From NCBI RefSeq assembly GCF_031178525.1, contig NZ_JAPSJA010000006.1:1-34055 (forward strand): DNA of 34,055 nt, written 5' to 3'. Origin of the DNA: Microbacterium sp. (GTDB taxonomy: Bacteria > Actinomycetota > Actinomycetes > Actinomycetales > Microbacteriaceae). The notes beneath the pieces are model-generated. The model worked only from the letters and a program-made list of their open reading frames with translations. It was not told the origin of the DNA and searched no databases. A program made the position numbers and the translations under genes. Shown here piece by piece: positions 1 through 6,806 of the stretch. Positions within the stretch are counted from its first letter, which is position 1. Every line of letters starts with the position of its first letter.

Positions 1-63
1 AACGTCCGGCCTTGGCCGAGGCGGAGCCCAACTCCCGCACAGTCACGTCGAAAGGGGCGTTCG

Positions 64-1728
64 ATGACCGACGTCGCATCCCAGGGACCCGAGCCGAGCG
101 AAGAGGGTCGACCGATCCTCACCGACCGCCAGGGTCATCCGATCTACGACAACCAGAACCAGCGCACGGTCGGGGCCCGCGGCCCCGCCACGCTGGAGAA
201 CTACCATTTCCTCGAGAAGATCAGCCACTTCGACCGGGAGCGCATCCCCGAGCGCGTCGTGCACGCGCGCGGCGCCGTCGCGTTCGGGCACTTCGAGGCC
301 ACCGGCACCTGGGGTGACGAGCCGATCGCGAAGTACACCCGCGCGAAGGTCTTCGCCGAGGCCGGCAAGAAGACCGACCTGGCGATCCGCTTCTCCACCG
401 TGATCGGCGGTCGCGACTCGTCCGAGGCGGCTCGCGACCCGCGTGGCTTCGCGGTGAAGTTCTACACCGAGGACGGCAACTGGGACCTCGTCGGCAACAA
501 CCTCGCGGTGTTCTTCATCCGCGACGCGATCAAGTTCCCGGACGTCATCCACTCGCTCAAGCCGGACCCCGTCACGTTCCGCCAGGAGCCGGCCCGCATC
601 TTCGACTTCATGTCGCAGACGCCTGAGGCCATGCACATGCTCGTGAACCTGTTCAGCCCGCGCGGCATCCCCGCCAACTACCGCACGATGCAGGGCTTCG
701 GCGTCAACACGTACAAGTGGGTGAACGCGGAGGGCCACACGCACCTCGTGAAGTACCACTGGATCCCGCGCGCGGGCGTCGCGAGCCTGACCGAAGCGGA
801 CGCCGCGAACATCCAGGCGGGCGACCTCGGCCACGCGTCGAAGGACCTCTACGAGCACATCGAGCGCGGCGACTACCCCGAGTGGGACCTGTACGTGCAG
901 CTCATGAGCGACGACGAGCACCCCGAGCTCGACTGGGATCCGCTGGATGACACCAAGGTCTGGCCGGAGAACGAGTTCGAGCCCAAGCTCGTCGGCACCA
1001 TGACGCTCACCAGCAACGTGTCGGATCACCACAACGAGAACGAGCAGATCGCGTTCGGCACCGGCGTGCTGGTCGACGGCCTGGACTTCTCCGACGACAA
1101 GATGCTCGTCGGGCGCACGTTCTCGTACTCCGACACGCAGCGCTACCGGGTCGGTCCGAACTACCTGCAGCTGCCGGTCAACTCCCCCAAGCACGCCCGC
1201 GCGGCCACCAATCAGCGCGGCGGGCAGATGTCGTACGGCGTCGACCTCGGCGAGGGACAGAACCCGCACGTCAACTACGAGCCGTCCATCACGGGCGGGC
1301 TTCGCGAGGCGCAGTACCCCACCCACGACGAGCAGGGTCCCGAGATCACGGGGCGTCTCACGCGCAAGCGCATCCCGCGCACGAACGACTACCTGCAGGC
1401 GGGCCAGCGCTACCAGCTGATGGATCAGTGGGAGAAGGACGACCTGGTCCACAACTTCGTCACGCTCATCGGTCAGGCGGCGCGGCCCGTGCAGGAGCGC
1501 ATGGTGTGGCACTTCCTGATGGCCGACGACGAGCTCGGTCTGCGCGTGGGCGAGGGTCTCGGCATCGGCGTGGACGACGTCAAGGACCTGCGTCCGCTGC
1601 AGAGCCAGACGCTCAACGACGAGGAGTTGCAGCGCCTCGCCCATCTCGGCAGCAACGGCCCGCGCGACGTCACGGGCCTGAAGATGACGCACGTCGTACC
1701 GAACGAGCACGTGGTCGTCGAGCGCTGA
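64..1728 (+). CDS. katA: Monofunctional heme catalase
   Basis: Decomposes hydrogen peroxide to water and oxygen in the cytoplasm. The 554-residue product has the small-to-medium clade catalase layout. The distal catalytic His is in [12 protein letters not shown] (about residue 67), the distal Asn is in VGNNLAVFF, and the proximal heme-ligand signature [12 protein letters not shown] carries Tyr about residue 355. The length is slightly above the usual 480-500 of clade 3 because of a C-terminal extension of about 50 residues. The ATG is preceded by AAAGGGG at a good distance, which fixes the start. The gene stands alone, followed by a strong hairpin at 1742. The promoter lies mostly outside the window, so regulation cannot be judged. 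Family assignment is firm; the choice of symbol among kat paralogues is conventional. Confidence 0.95.
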   Translation: MTDVASQGPEPSEEGRPILTDRQGHPIYDNQNQRTVGARGPATLENYHFLEKISHFDRERIPERVVHARGAVAFGHFEATGTWGDEPIAKYTRAKVFAEAGKKTDLAIRFSTVIGGRDSSEAARDPRGFAVKFYTEDGNWDLVGNNLAVFFIRDAIKFPDVIHSLKPDPVTFRQEPARIFDFMSQTPEAMHMLVNLFSPRGIPANYRTMQGFGVNTYKWVNAEGHTHLVKYHWIPRAGVASLTEADAANIQAGDLGHASKDLYEHIERGDYPEWDLYVQLMSDDEHPELDWDPLDDTKVWPENEFEPKLVGTMTLTSNVSDHHNENEQIAFGTGVLVDGLDFSDDKMLVGRTFSYSDTQRYRVGPNYLQLPVNSPKHARAATNQRGGQMSYGVDLGEGQNPHVNYEPSITGGLREAQYPTHDEQGPEITGRLTRKRIPRTNDYLQAGQRYQLMDQWEKDDLVHNFVTLIGQAARPVQERMVWHFLMADDELGLRVGEGLGIGVDDVKDLRPLQSQTLNDEELQRLAHLGSNGPRDVTGLKMTHVVPNEHVVVER

Positions 1729-1741
1729 GTCCGCATCCGCA

Positions 1742-1767
1742 GGGGCCGCCGGTTCGCCGGCGGCCCC
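1742..1767 (+). terminator. Hairpin terminator after catalase
   Basis: An 11-bp perfect GC stem (GGGGCCGCCGG / CCGGCGGCCCC) closes on a TTCG tetraloop 13 nt after the catalase stop. There is no U-tract, which is common in high-GC actinobacteria. Confidence 0.8.
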
Positions 1768-1877
1768 TCGCATGCCCGGGTGCTTCGCGGCGGCGGTGCG
1801 ATGCGGCCCCTGTCGCGCGAAGCGGCTCGCGCGCCCTATCCTGTCGCTCGTCCCCACCGTCCCTCGAAGGGATCCGC

Positions 1878-2258
1878 ATGAACGACACCCACAGCGCGTC
1901 AGAGATCGATCCGACCGCGACCCCGTCCGGCGCAGGCTGCACGGAGTGCGACGACCTCGACGGCTGGTGGGTGCACCTGCGGCGCTGCGCGACGTGCGGG
2001 CACATCGGCTGCTGCGACACGTCGCTCGGCCGGCACGCCACGGCGCACTTCCGGCAGACGGGTCACCGCTACGTGCGCAGCTTCGAGCCCGGCGAGACGT
2101 GGTTCTGGGACTACGTCGACGAGACGACCTTCGAGGGGCCCCGGCTCGCCGACCCGCAGAGCCGTCCGGACGACCAGCCGTCGCCGGGTCCGCGGGGCAG
2201 GGTGCCGCTCGGATGGCGTGCGCTCATCGCCGAGCGCGACCGGGCGGAGGCGTCGTGA
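1878..2258 (+). CDS. UBP-type zinc finger protein
   Basis: A 126-residue protein consisting almost entirely of one UBP-type (ZnF-UBP) zinc finger. Candidate ligands are C21, C24, C37, C40, C45/C46, H53, H57 and H63 in the order CTEC...CATC...CC...H...H...H, followed by a proline-rich tail. In eukaryotic deubiquitinases this fold binds the free C-terminal Gly-Gly of ubiquitin; the bacterial ligand is not known to me. The ATG at 1878 is chosen because GAAGGG lies 7 nt upstream; the longer upstream ORF is a shadow over the catalase end. The stop overlaps the next gene's GTG (GTGA), so the two are translationally coupled and probably act together. A TATCCT hexamer around 1837 is a possible -10 element. 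The fold is confident; function is open. Confidence 0.88.
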   Translation: MNDTHSASEIDPTATPSGAGCTECDDLDGWWVHLRRCATCGHIGCCDTSLGRHATAHFRQTGHRYVRSFEPGETWFWDYVDETTFEGPRLADPQSRPDDQPSPGPRGRVPLGWRALIAERDRAEAS

Positions 2259-3571
2259 CCGCCGCGGGCGGCCTCGCGCGGCTGTACGGCGGCCGGCATG
2301 ACCGCACCACGTACGAGATCCGCGACTTCCTCACCCGCACCGTGGTGCAGTACGAGTGGACGCCGATCGACTCCGATGCCGAGTGCTTCGATGCGCTGGG
2401 CACGTCGCTCGCCCACGCGCGGCTGCCCGTGCTCGTGCTGCCGGACGGCGCCGAGCTCGTCGAGCCGAGTCTCGAGCAGATCGCCCGCAGCCTGGGCTGG
2501 ATCTCGGAGCCGCACGTGTCGACGTACGACCTGGCGATCTACGGCGCGGGGCCCGCGGGACTGTCGGCCGCGGTGTACGCGGCTTCCGAGGGACTGCGCG
2601 TGGTGCTCGTCGAGCGCGAGGCGGTCGGCGGCCAGGCCGGATCGAGCAGCCTCATCGAGAACTACCTCGGTTTTCCGAGCGGGGTGCGCGGCGCCGAACT
2701 GATGGAGCGCGCTCGGCAGCAGGCGGTGGCCTTCGGCGCCGAGCTGCTGCTGATGCGGCAGAAGATCCGCGGCGAGATCCGGCAGCACGGCAGCCGCAGC
2801 GCCTTCTCCGACGGGACGCAGATCGCCGCGACCGCGGTCATCGCCGCCACGGGCGTCGCCTGGCGGCGCCTGGGGCTCGATAACGAGGATCGCTTCCTCG
2901 GAGCGGGCGTCTACTACGGGGCCGGCACGAGCGAGGCGATGGCGTGCGTGGACGAGGAGGTGTTCATCGTGGGCGGTGCGAACTCGGCGGGCCAGGCGGC
3001 GATGAACCTCGCCGCGCAGGCCTCGCGCGTGACCCTCGTGGTGCGCGGGCCGAGCCTGTCGAGCACGATGTCGTCGTACCTCGCGAACCGGATCGCGCAG
3101 GAGCCGAAGGTGCGCGTTCTCACGGACACGCGCATCGTGGAGCTGCGAGGCGGTGACGAGCTCGAGTCGATCGTGCTGGAGAACGGCCGCGGCGAGCGCG
3201 AGGAATGCCCGACCGGCCGCGTGTTCGCGTGCATCGGCGGCGTCCCGGACACGCACTGGACGACGCACACCTCGATCGTGTGCGACCCGCGCGGCTTCCT
3301 CCTGACGGGCCCCGATCTGACGCCCGAGCTGCTCGCCGGCCGCTGGGACCTCGATCGACCGCCGTTCCACCTCGAGACGAGCGTGCCGGGGACCTTCGCG
3401 GCGGGAGACGTCCGATCCGGATCCGTCAAGCGCGTCGCCTCCGCCGTCGGCGAGGGCGCGATGGCGGTGACGCTCGTCCACAGGTACCTCAGCGAGACGT
3501 TCGGCACCGAAGGCACGCTCGGGGCGCCTCCCCCGCCGCTGTTCGACGACCTCGCGCGGCCGGTCGCCTAG
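2255..3571 (+). CDS. Thioredoxin reductase-like FAD/NAD(P)-dependent oxidoreductase without CxxC
   Basis: Cytoplasmic flavoenzyme of 438 residues. Residues about 1-85 resemble the degenerate thioredoxin-like segment found before the reductase part of actinobacterial fused thioredoxin reductases. GAGPAGLSAA (97-106) is the FAD dinucleotide fold, GGANSAGQAA (about 240) the NAD(P)H-binding fold, and GTFAAGDVR (about 379) the C-terminal FAD motif. The redox-active CATC of true thioredoxin reductases is replaced by YYGAGTSEAMAC, with one Cys. Classical thioredoxin reduction is therefore unlikely, and substrate or partner is unknown. The start is the GTG overlapping the stop of the zinc finger gene by 4 nt; the 599-aa ORF of the track runs back through that gene. 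Related longer proteins carry an N-terminal cNMP-binding or response-regulator domain, absent here. Confidence 0.87.
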   Translation: MTAAGGLARLYGGRHDRTTYEIRDFLTRTVVQYEWTPIDSDAECFDALGTSLAHARLPVLVLPDGAELVEPSLEQIARSLGWISEPHVSTYDLAIYGAGPAGLSAAVYAASEGLRVVLVEREAVGGQAGSSSLIENYLGFPSGVRGAELMERARQQAVAFGAELLLMRQKIRGEIRQHGSRSAFSDGTQIAATAVIAATGVAWRRLGLDNEDRFLGAGVYYGAGTSEAMACVDEEVFIVGGANSAGQAAMNLAAQASRVTLVVRGPSLSSTMSSYLANRIAQEPKVRVLTDTRIVELRGGDELESIVLENGRGEREECPTGRVFACIGGVPDTHWTTHTSIVCDPRGFLLTGPDLTPELLAGRWDLDRPPFHLETSVPGTFAAGDVRSGSVKRVASAVGEGAMAVTLVHRYLSETFGTEGTLGAPPPPLFDDLARPVA

Positions 3572-3581
3572 GCGCGGTCGG

Positions 3582-3601
3582 GCACGGGGCACCTGCCGTG
3601 C
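3582..3601 (+). terminator. Weak hairpin after the zinc finger/flavoenzyme pair
   Basis: A 6-bp stem GCACGG / CCGTGC with an 8-nt loop is followed by TTCCT, ten bases after the flavoenzyme stop. It is short, so termination is only possible. Confidence 0.35.
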
Positions 3602-3620
3602 TTCCTCGTGCCGCCCGTCG

Positions 3621-3648
3621 CCTCAGCCCTCAGCCCTCAGCCCTCAGC
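3621..3648. repeat. Four tandem copies of CCTCAGC
   Basis: The 7-nt unit CCTCAGC is repeated four times without mismatch between two convergent genes. The last copy contains the TGA stop of nhaA on the minus strand. On that strand the tract reads as spaced GGG runs. Confidence 0.9.
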
Positions 3649-5509
3649 TGCGCACGGGATCCGACGCGGACTCCTCGAGCGCCCGGATGAGCGAGCGCGC
3701 GTCGTACGGGCCCACGTGGCGTCGCCCGTTGATGAAGAACGTCGGGACGCTCGTGATGTCCATCGCCTCGGCGTCGAGCAGATCGTCTCGCACGTGCGCG
3801 GCGACATCGCCCGAGCGCAGGTCGTCCTCGAACCGCTCGACGTCGAGTCCCAGCTCCTCCGCGCGGCGGATGATGTCAGAGGGGCGCTGGTGCTCCTGAT
3901 CCGCGAACAGGCTGCGCTCGTACTCGAAGAACCGCCCCTGCTTGGCGGCGGCCTCCGACGCCTCTGCCGCCGCGAGGGCGTTCGGGTGCTTGCGCGTCAG
4001 CGGCGCGTGCCGCCAGACGTACCGCACGCGGTCGCCCAGCTCCTCATGCACCTCCTGGATCACGCCGGACGCCTTTGAGCAGAACTCGCACTGGAAGTCG
4101 CCGTACTCGACGATCTCGAGGGGAGCGTCCATCGAACCGAAGACGTGATCCCGGCGCGGATCCACGGGACGCTGCAGGAACTGGCCGGTCTCCTCCGCCG
4201 GCCGCGCGGCGTCGGAGATCCGGAACACGATCGTCGCGATGATCAGCGCGATGACCGACGCCGCCAGCACGCCCACGCGCGCCTCGTTCTGCACGGCCGG
4301 ATCATCGATCGCGAGCTCGATGATGAACAACGAGATGGTGAACCCGATGCCGCACAGCGCCGCGCCGCCCGCGACACGGTCGAGCGTCAGTCCGGGGCCG
4401 AACTCGCCGATCCGCATCACGCGCATGAGTGCGACCGGCCCCAGGATGCCGACGATCTTGCCGATCACCAGCGCGATCACGATGCCCCACGCGACGGGCG
4501 AGCGCACGGCGGCCGCCAGGATCTCGCCGTCCAGCCGCACGCCGGCGTTCGCCAGGGCGAACAGCGGCAGCACGGCGTAGGCGACGTACGGACCCCACGC
4601 GCTCTGCAGCCGCTCGTTGATCGAGATCGACTCGCGCAGGCTGTTCGCCGCCGCGCGCGCATACTCGGTGTTCGGCGACTGCCGGAACGTGCGCGCGAGG
4701 TCGAGCGCATGCTCGATGTCGCGGCGGTTCGGCCGGTAGACCGGCACGAGCAGCGCGATCGTGACGCCCGCAAGGGTCGGGTGCACGCCGGACGCGAGGA
4801 ACGCCAGCCACACGACGATCGCGAGGGTCGCGTACACGGGTCCGCGGCCGTTCGGCAGGTAGCGCGTGAAGTAGATCGCGGCGAGGCCCACCGCGGCGAT
4901 GATCAGCGGCATCGGGTCGAAGCTCTCGGTGTAGACGAGCGCGATGATGCTGAGCGCGCCGATGTCGTCCACGACCGCGAGCGTGAGAAGGAAGACCCGC
5001 AGCCGCCCGGGGACGCGCGGACCTATCAGCGCGAGCGCGCCGACGAGGAACGCAGTGTCGGTGGAGATCACGACCCCCCACGCGTGCTCCTGCCCCGTCC
5101 CTGCCGTGATGGCGACGTAGACGAGCGCGGGAACGGCCAGGCCCACGACCGCCGCGACGACCGGGACCATCGCGCGGGACCAGTCGGTGAGCTCGCCGAT
5201 CGCGAACTCGCGCCGCACCTCGAGCCCGACCGTGAAGAAGAACACCGCCATGAGCGCGTCGTTCACGAGGGCGTGCAGCGTGAAGTCGAGGTGCAGATCA
5301 CCCACGCCGATCGTGAAGTGGGTCTCCCAGAAGTCGCGGTACAGATCGCCGAACGCGTTCGCCCACAGGATGGCCACGATCGTCGCGATCACCAGCAGCA
5401 GCGCGCCCATCCGGGTCTGCCCCATGTTCTGGATCCACGACGCGATCGACTCCTTCGCCCCGCGCGCCCCCGACGGCCGAGCCGCGCCGATCGTGCTCAT
5501 GTTCGTCAT
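3644..5509 (-). CDS. nhaA: Na+/H+ antiporter NhaA fused to a DsbA-like thioredoxin domain
   Basis: Membrane Na+/H+ exchanger for sodium and pH homeostasis. Residues about 30-430 form the NhaA core with multiple hydrophobic segments. Visible hallmarks include VFFFTVGLEVRREF near the N-terminus, the STDTAF segment, the ion-binding acidic pair in VVDDIGA (about 180), and the conserved Lys in ALVIGKIVG. Residues about 445-621 are a DsbA/thioredoxin-like domain with GDFQCEFC (C474 and C477) and the cis-Pro region TSVPTFFING. The length of 621 against about 390 for single-domain NhaA reflects this fusion, which is known in actinobacteria. The ATG at 5509 has GGGAGG upstream; M4 is an alternative. 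The orientation of the tail (cytoplasmic or exported) cannot be read with certainty. The gene is convergent with the upstream flavoenzyme. Confidence 0.93.
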   Translation of the reverse strand: MTNMSTIGAARPSGARGAKESIASWIQNMGQTRMGALLLVIATIVAILWANAFGDLYRDFWETHFTIGVGDLHLDFTLHALVNDALMAVFFFTVGLEVRREFAIGELTDWSRAMVPVVAAVVGLAVPALVYVAITAGTGQEHAWGVVISTDTAFLVGALALIGPRVPGRLRVFLLTLAVVDDIGALSIIALVYTESFDPMPLIIAAVGLAAIYFTRYLPNGRGPVYATLAIVVWLAFLASGVHPTLAGVTIALLVPVYRPNRRDIEHALDLARTFRQSPNTEYARAAANSLRESISINERLQSAWGPYVAYAVLPLFALANAGVRLDGEILAAAVRSPVAWGIVIALVIGKIVGILGPVALMRVMRIGEFGPGLTLDRVAGGAALCGIGFTISLFIIELAIDDPAVQNEARVGVLAASVIALIIATIVFRISDAARPAEETGQFLQRPVDPRRDHVFGSMDAPLEIVEYGDFQCEFCSKASGVIQEVHEELGDRVRYVWRHAPLTRKHPNALAAAEASEAAAKQGRFFEYERSLFADQEHQRPSDIIRRAEELGLDVERFEDDLRSGDVAAHVRDDLLDAEAMDITSVPTFFINGRRHVGPYDARSLIRALEESASDPVRS

Positions 5510-5571
5510 CCTGACCTCCCGCTGTCTGAGAGGTATTCTGCCCGTCGCGCGAGCGGTCCGGGGCGGACGTG

Positions 5572-5615
5572 ACGACGCCGCCGCGCCGGTCGGTGACCGA
5601 GCACGGCGGCGCCGT
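5572..5615 (-). terminator. Long hairpin after the Arg/Asp-repeat membrane protein gene
   Basis: A 12-bp stem (ACGACGCCGCCG with CGGCGGCGCCGT, one G-U wobble on the minus transcript) encloses an inner CGGTC/GACCG stem, 15 nt after the stop at 5630. No U-tract. It lies between the membrane protein gene and nhaA. Confidence 0.5.
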
Positions 5616-5629
5616 GTGAGAGGGCCGGG

Positions 5630-6712
5630 TCAGCGGCCGAAGCCGACCCGGTCGACCTTGCGGTGGTAGCGCATGCCGGCGAGGCCGCCGAGCACGGCGC
5701 CGAGGAGGCTGACGAGCAGCGCTCCGACGGCCGTGATGATGCCGGCGGTCGTCAGCTCACCCTCGCTGAACGGCAGACGCGGGAACGTGTTGATGTTCGC
5801 GAGGATGTTCCACTGCGCGCCGCCGATCGCGGCGATGATCGCGACCACGATCGCGATGATGATCGCCCAGAGCCACACGGCGATGCCCTGCTTCGCGCCG
5901 CTGAAGCGCGCCATGCGGCCCGCGACGTAGCCACCGCAGTAGTACGCGATCAGCAGGATCACGAGCACGGCGATCGCACCGGCGATGCCGATCGTGTCGG
6001 CGTTCTCCTGCGCGGCCTGCTCGGGGTCGACCTGCGCCCCGAGGCCCAGGGCGGCTCCCGCGCCGGCGACGAGCGCGGTCAGCAGCACCGTCATGCCCAT
6101 GGCGCTCAGCCAGCCGAAGAAGGCCGAGCCGAACTTCATCCCGCCGAACTCCTGCTTCTCGCGCTCGACCACCTCGTGCCGCGCATCACGCGCCGCCTCG
6201 GGCGAGACGGCGCCTGCCACCGGGGCGGCGGCGGTGGCGTCACGATCCCGGTCCATCGCGCCGTCGCTGTCGCGGTCACGGTCGCGATGAGCGTCGCCCT
6301 CGCGGTCGCGGTCGCGATCCCGCTCCGCGTCGGCCACGCCCTGCTTGTACGCCCGGTCGCGGTCCTCGGCGAGCCTCTCGTCCCTATCGGCGCCACCGCC
6401 CTGGCCGCCCTGGTCACCGTGGTCGCCGACGATCTGGCCGCGGCCCGTCGGCCCCGTCGCGACATAGTCACGGTCCACGAAGTCGCGCTGCACGACCTGG
6501 CGGTCGTCGTCGCCACCCGCGCGCTGGTCCGCCCGGAGCGCGCCGCTCGTTGAACGGTCGTCGACGGGTGCGGCATCGTGGACGACCGTCGGCTCGTCGC
6601 TGCCGCGCCCGGCGTCGAGGTCCGGCGAGGAGTGGCCCGTGGTCACGCCTGTGTCGTGCTCGCGGTTGCCTCGGTTGCGATCCGCGTCGTCTCGATCGAT
6701 GGGAGTGCTCAT
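5630..6712 (-). CDS. Membrane protein with Arg/Asp-repeat N-terminus and four TM segments
   Basis: A 360-residue protein of unknown function. Residues about 1-200 are hydrophilic and low-complexity, full of charged dipeptides (DRDRDREGDAHRDRDRD), with no signal peptide. Four hydrophobic segments follow: one starting at FGSAFFGWLSAMG, one at AIAVLVILLIAYYCGG, one at WLWAIIIAIVVAIIAAIGG, and one at TAVGALLVSLLGAVLGG. The tail is short and basic (RYHRKVDRVGFGR). The C-terminal half resembles small actinobacterial integral membrane proteins lacking a named function. The ATG at 6712 is chosen over the ORF-track start because AAAGGAG lies 7 nt upstream. The repeat-rich head is presumably cytoplasmic and disordered. 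It may share a direction with nhaA downstream, but a hairpin lies between them. Confidence 0.8.
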   Translation of the reverse strand: MSTPIDRDDADRNRGNREHDTGVTTGHSSPDLDAGRGSDEPTVVHDAAPVDDRSTSGALRADQRAGGDDDRQVVQRDFVDRDYVATGPTGRGQIVGDHGDQGGQGGGADRDERLAEDRDRAYKQGVADAERDRDRDREGDAHRDRDRDSDGAMDRDRDATAAAPVAGAVSPEAARDARHEVVEREKQEFGGMKFGSAFFGWLSAMGMTVLLTALVAGAGAALGLGAQVDPEQAAQENADTIGIAGAIAVLVILLIAYYCGGYVAGRMARFSGAKQGIAVWLWAIIIAIVVAIIAAIGGAQWNILANINTFPRLPFSEGELTTAGIITAVGALLVSLLGAVLGGLAGMRYHRKVDRVGFGR

Positions 6713-6806
6713 GGCTGTGCTCCTTTCGGGTTTCCCCTTCGGTGCATCCAGTGAACCGACATGTGCGCTTCCCGCCACAGGGCATTGCGCGAACGCCGCT
6801 GCCGCG

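Noticed and set aside
43-1857. 604-aa open frame on the minus strand opposite catalase
   Set aside because: It is an antisense shadow created by GC-rich codon bias; its translation is Arg/Val/Leu repetitive without a family, while the plus strand has a complete catalase.
4145-5572. 475-aa plus-strand frame opposite nhaA
   Set aside because: Antisense shadow: composition dominated by Arg, Asp and His, no domain, and the minus strand carries a full NhaA-thioredoxin protein.
6240-6330. Regularly spaced CGGTCGCG-like units, considered as a CRISPR or iteron array
   Set aside because: The units have no unique spacers and follow the reading frame as Arg/Asp codons, so this is coding low complexity.
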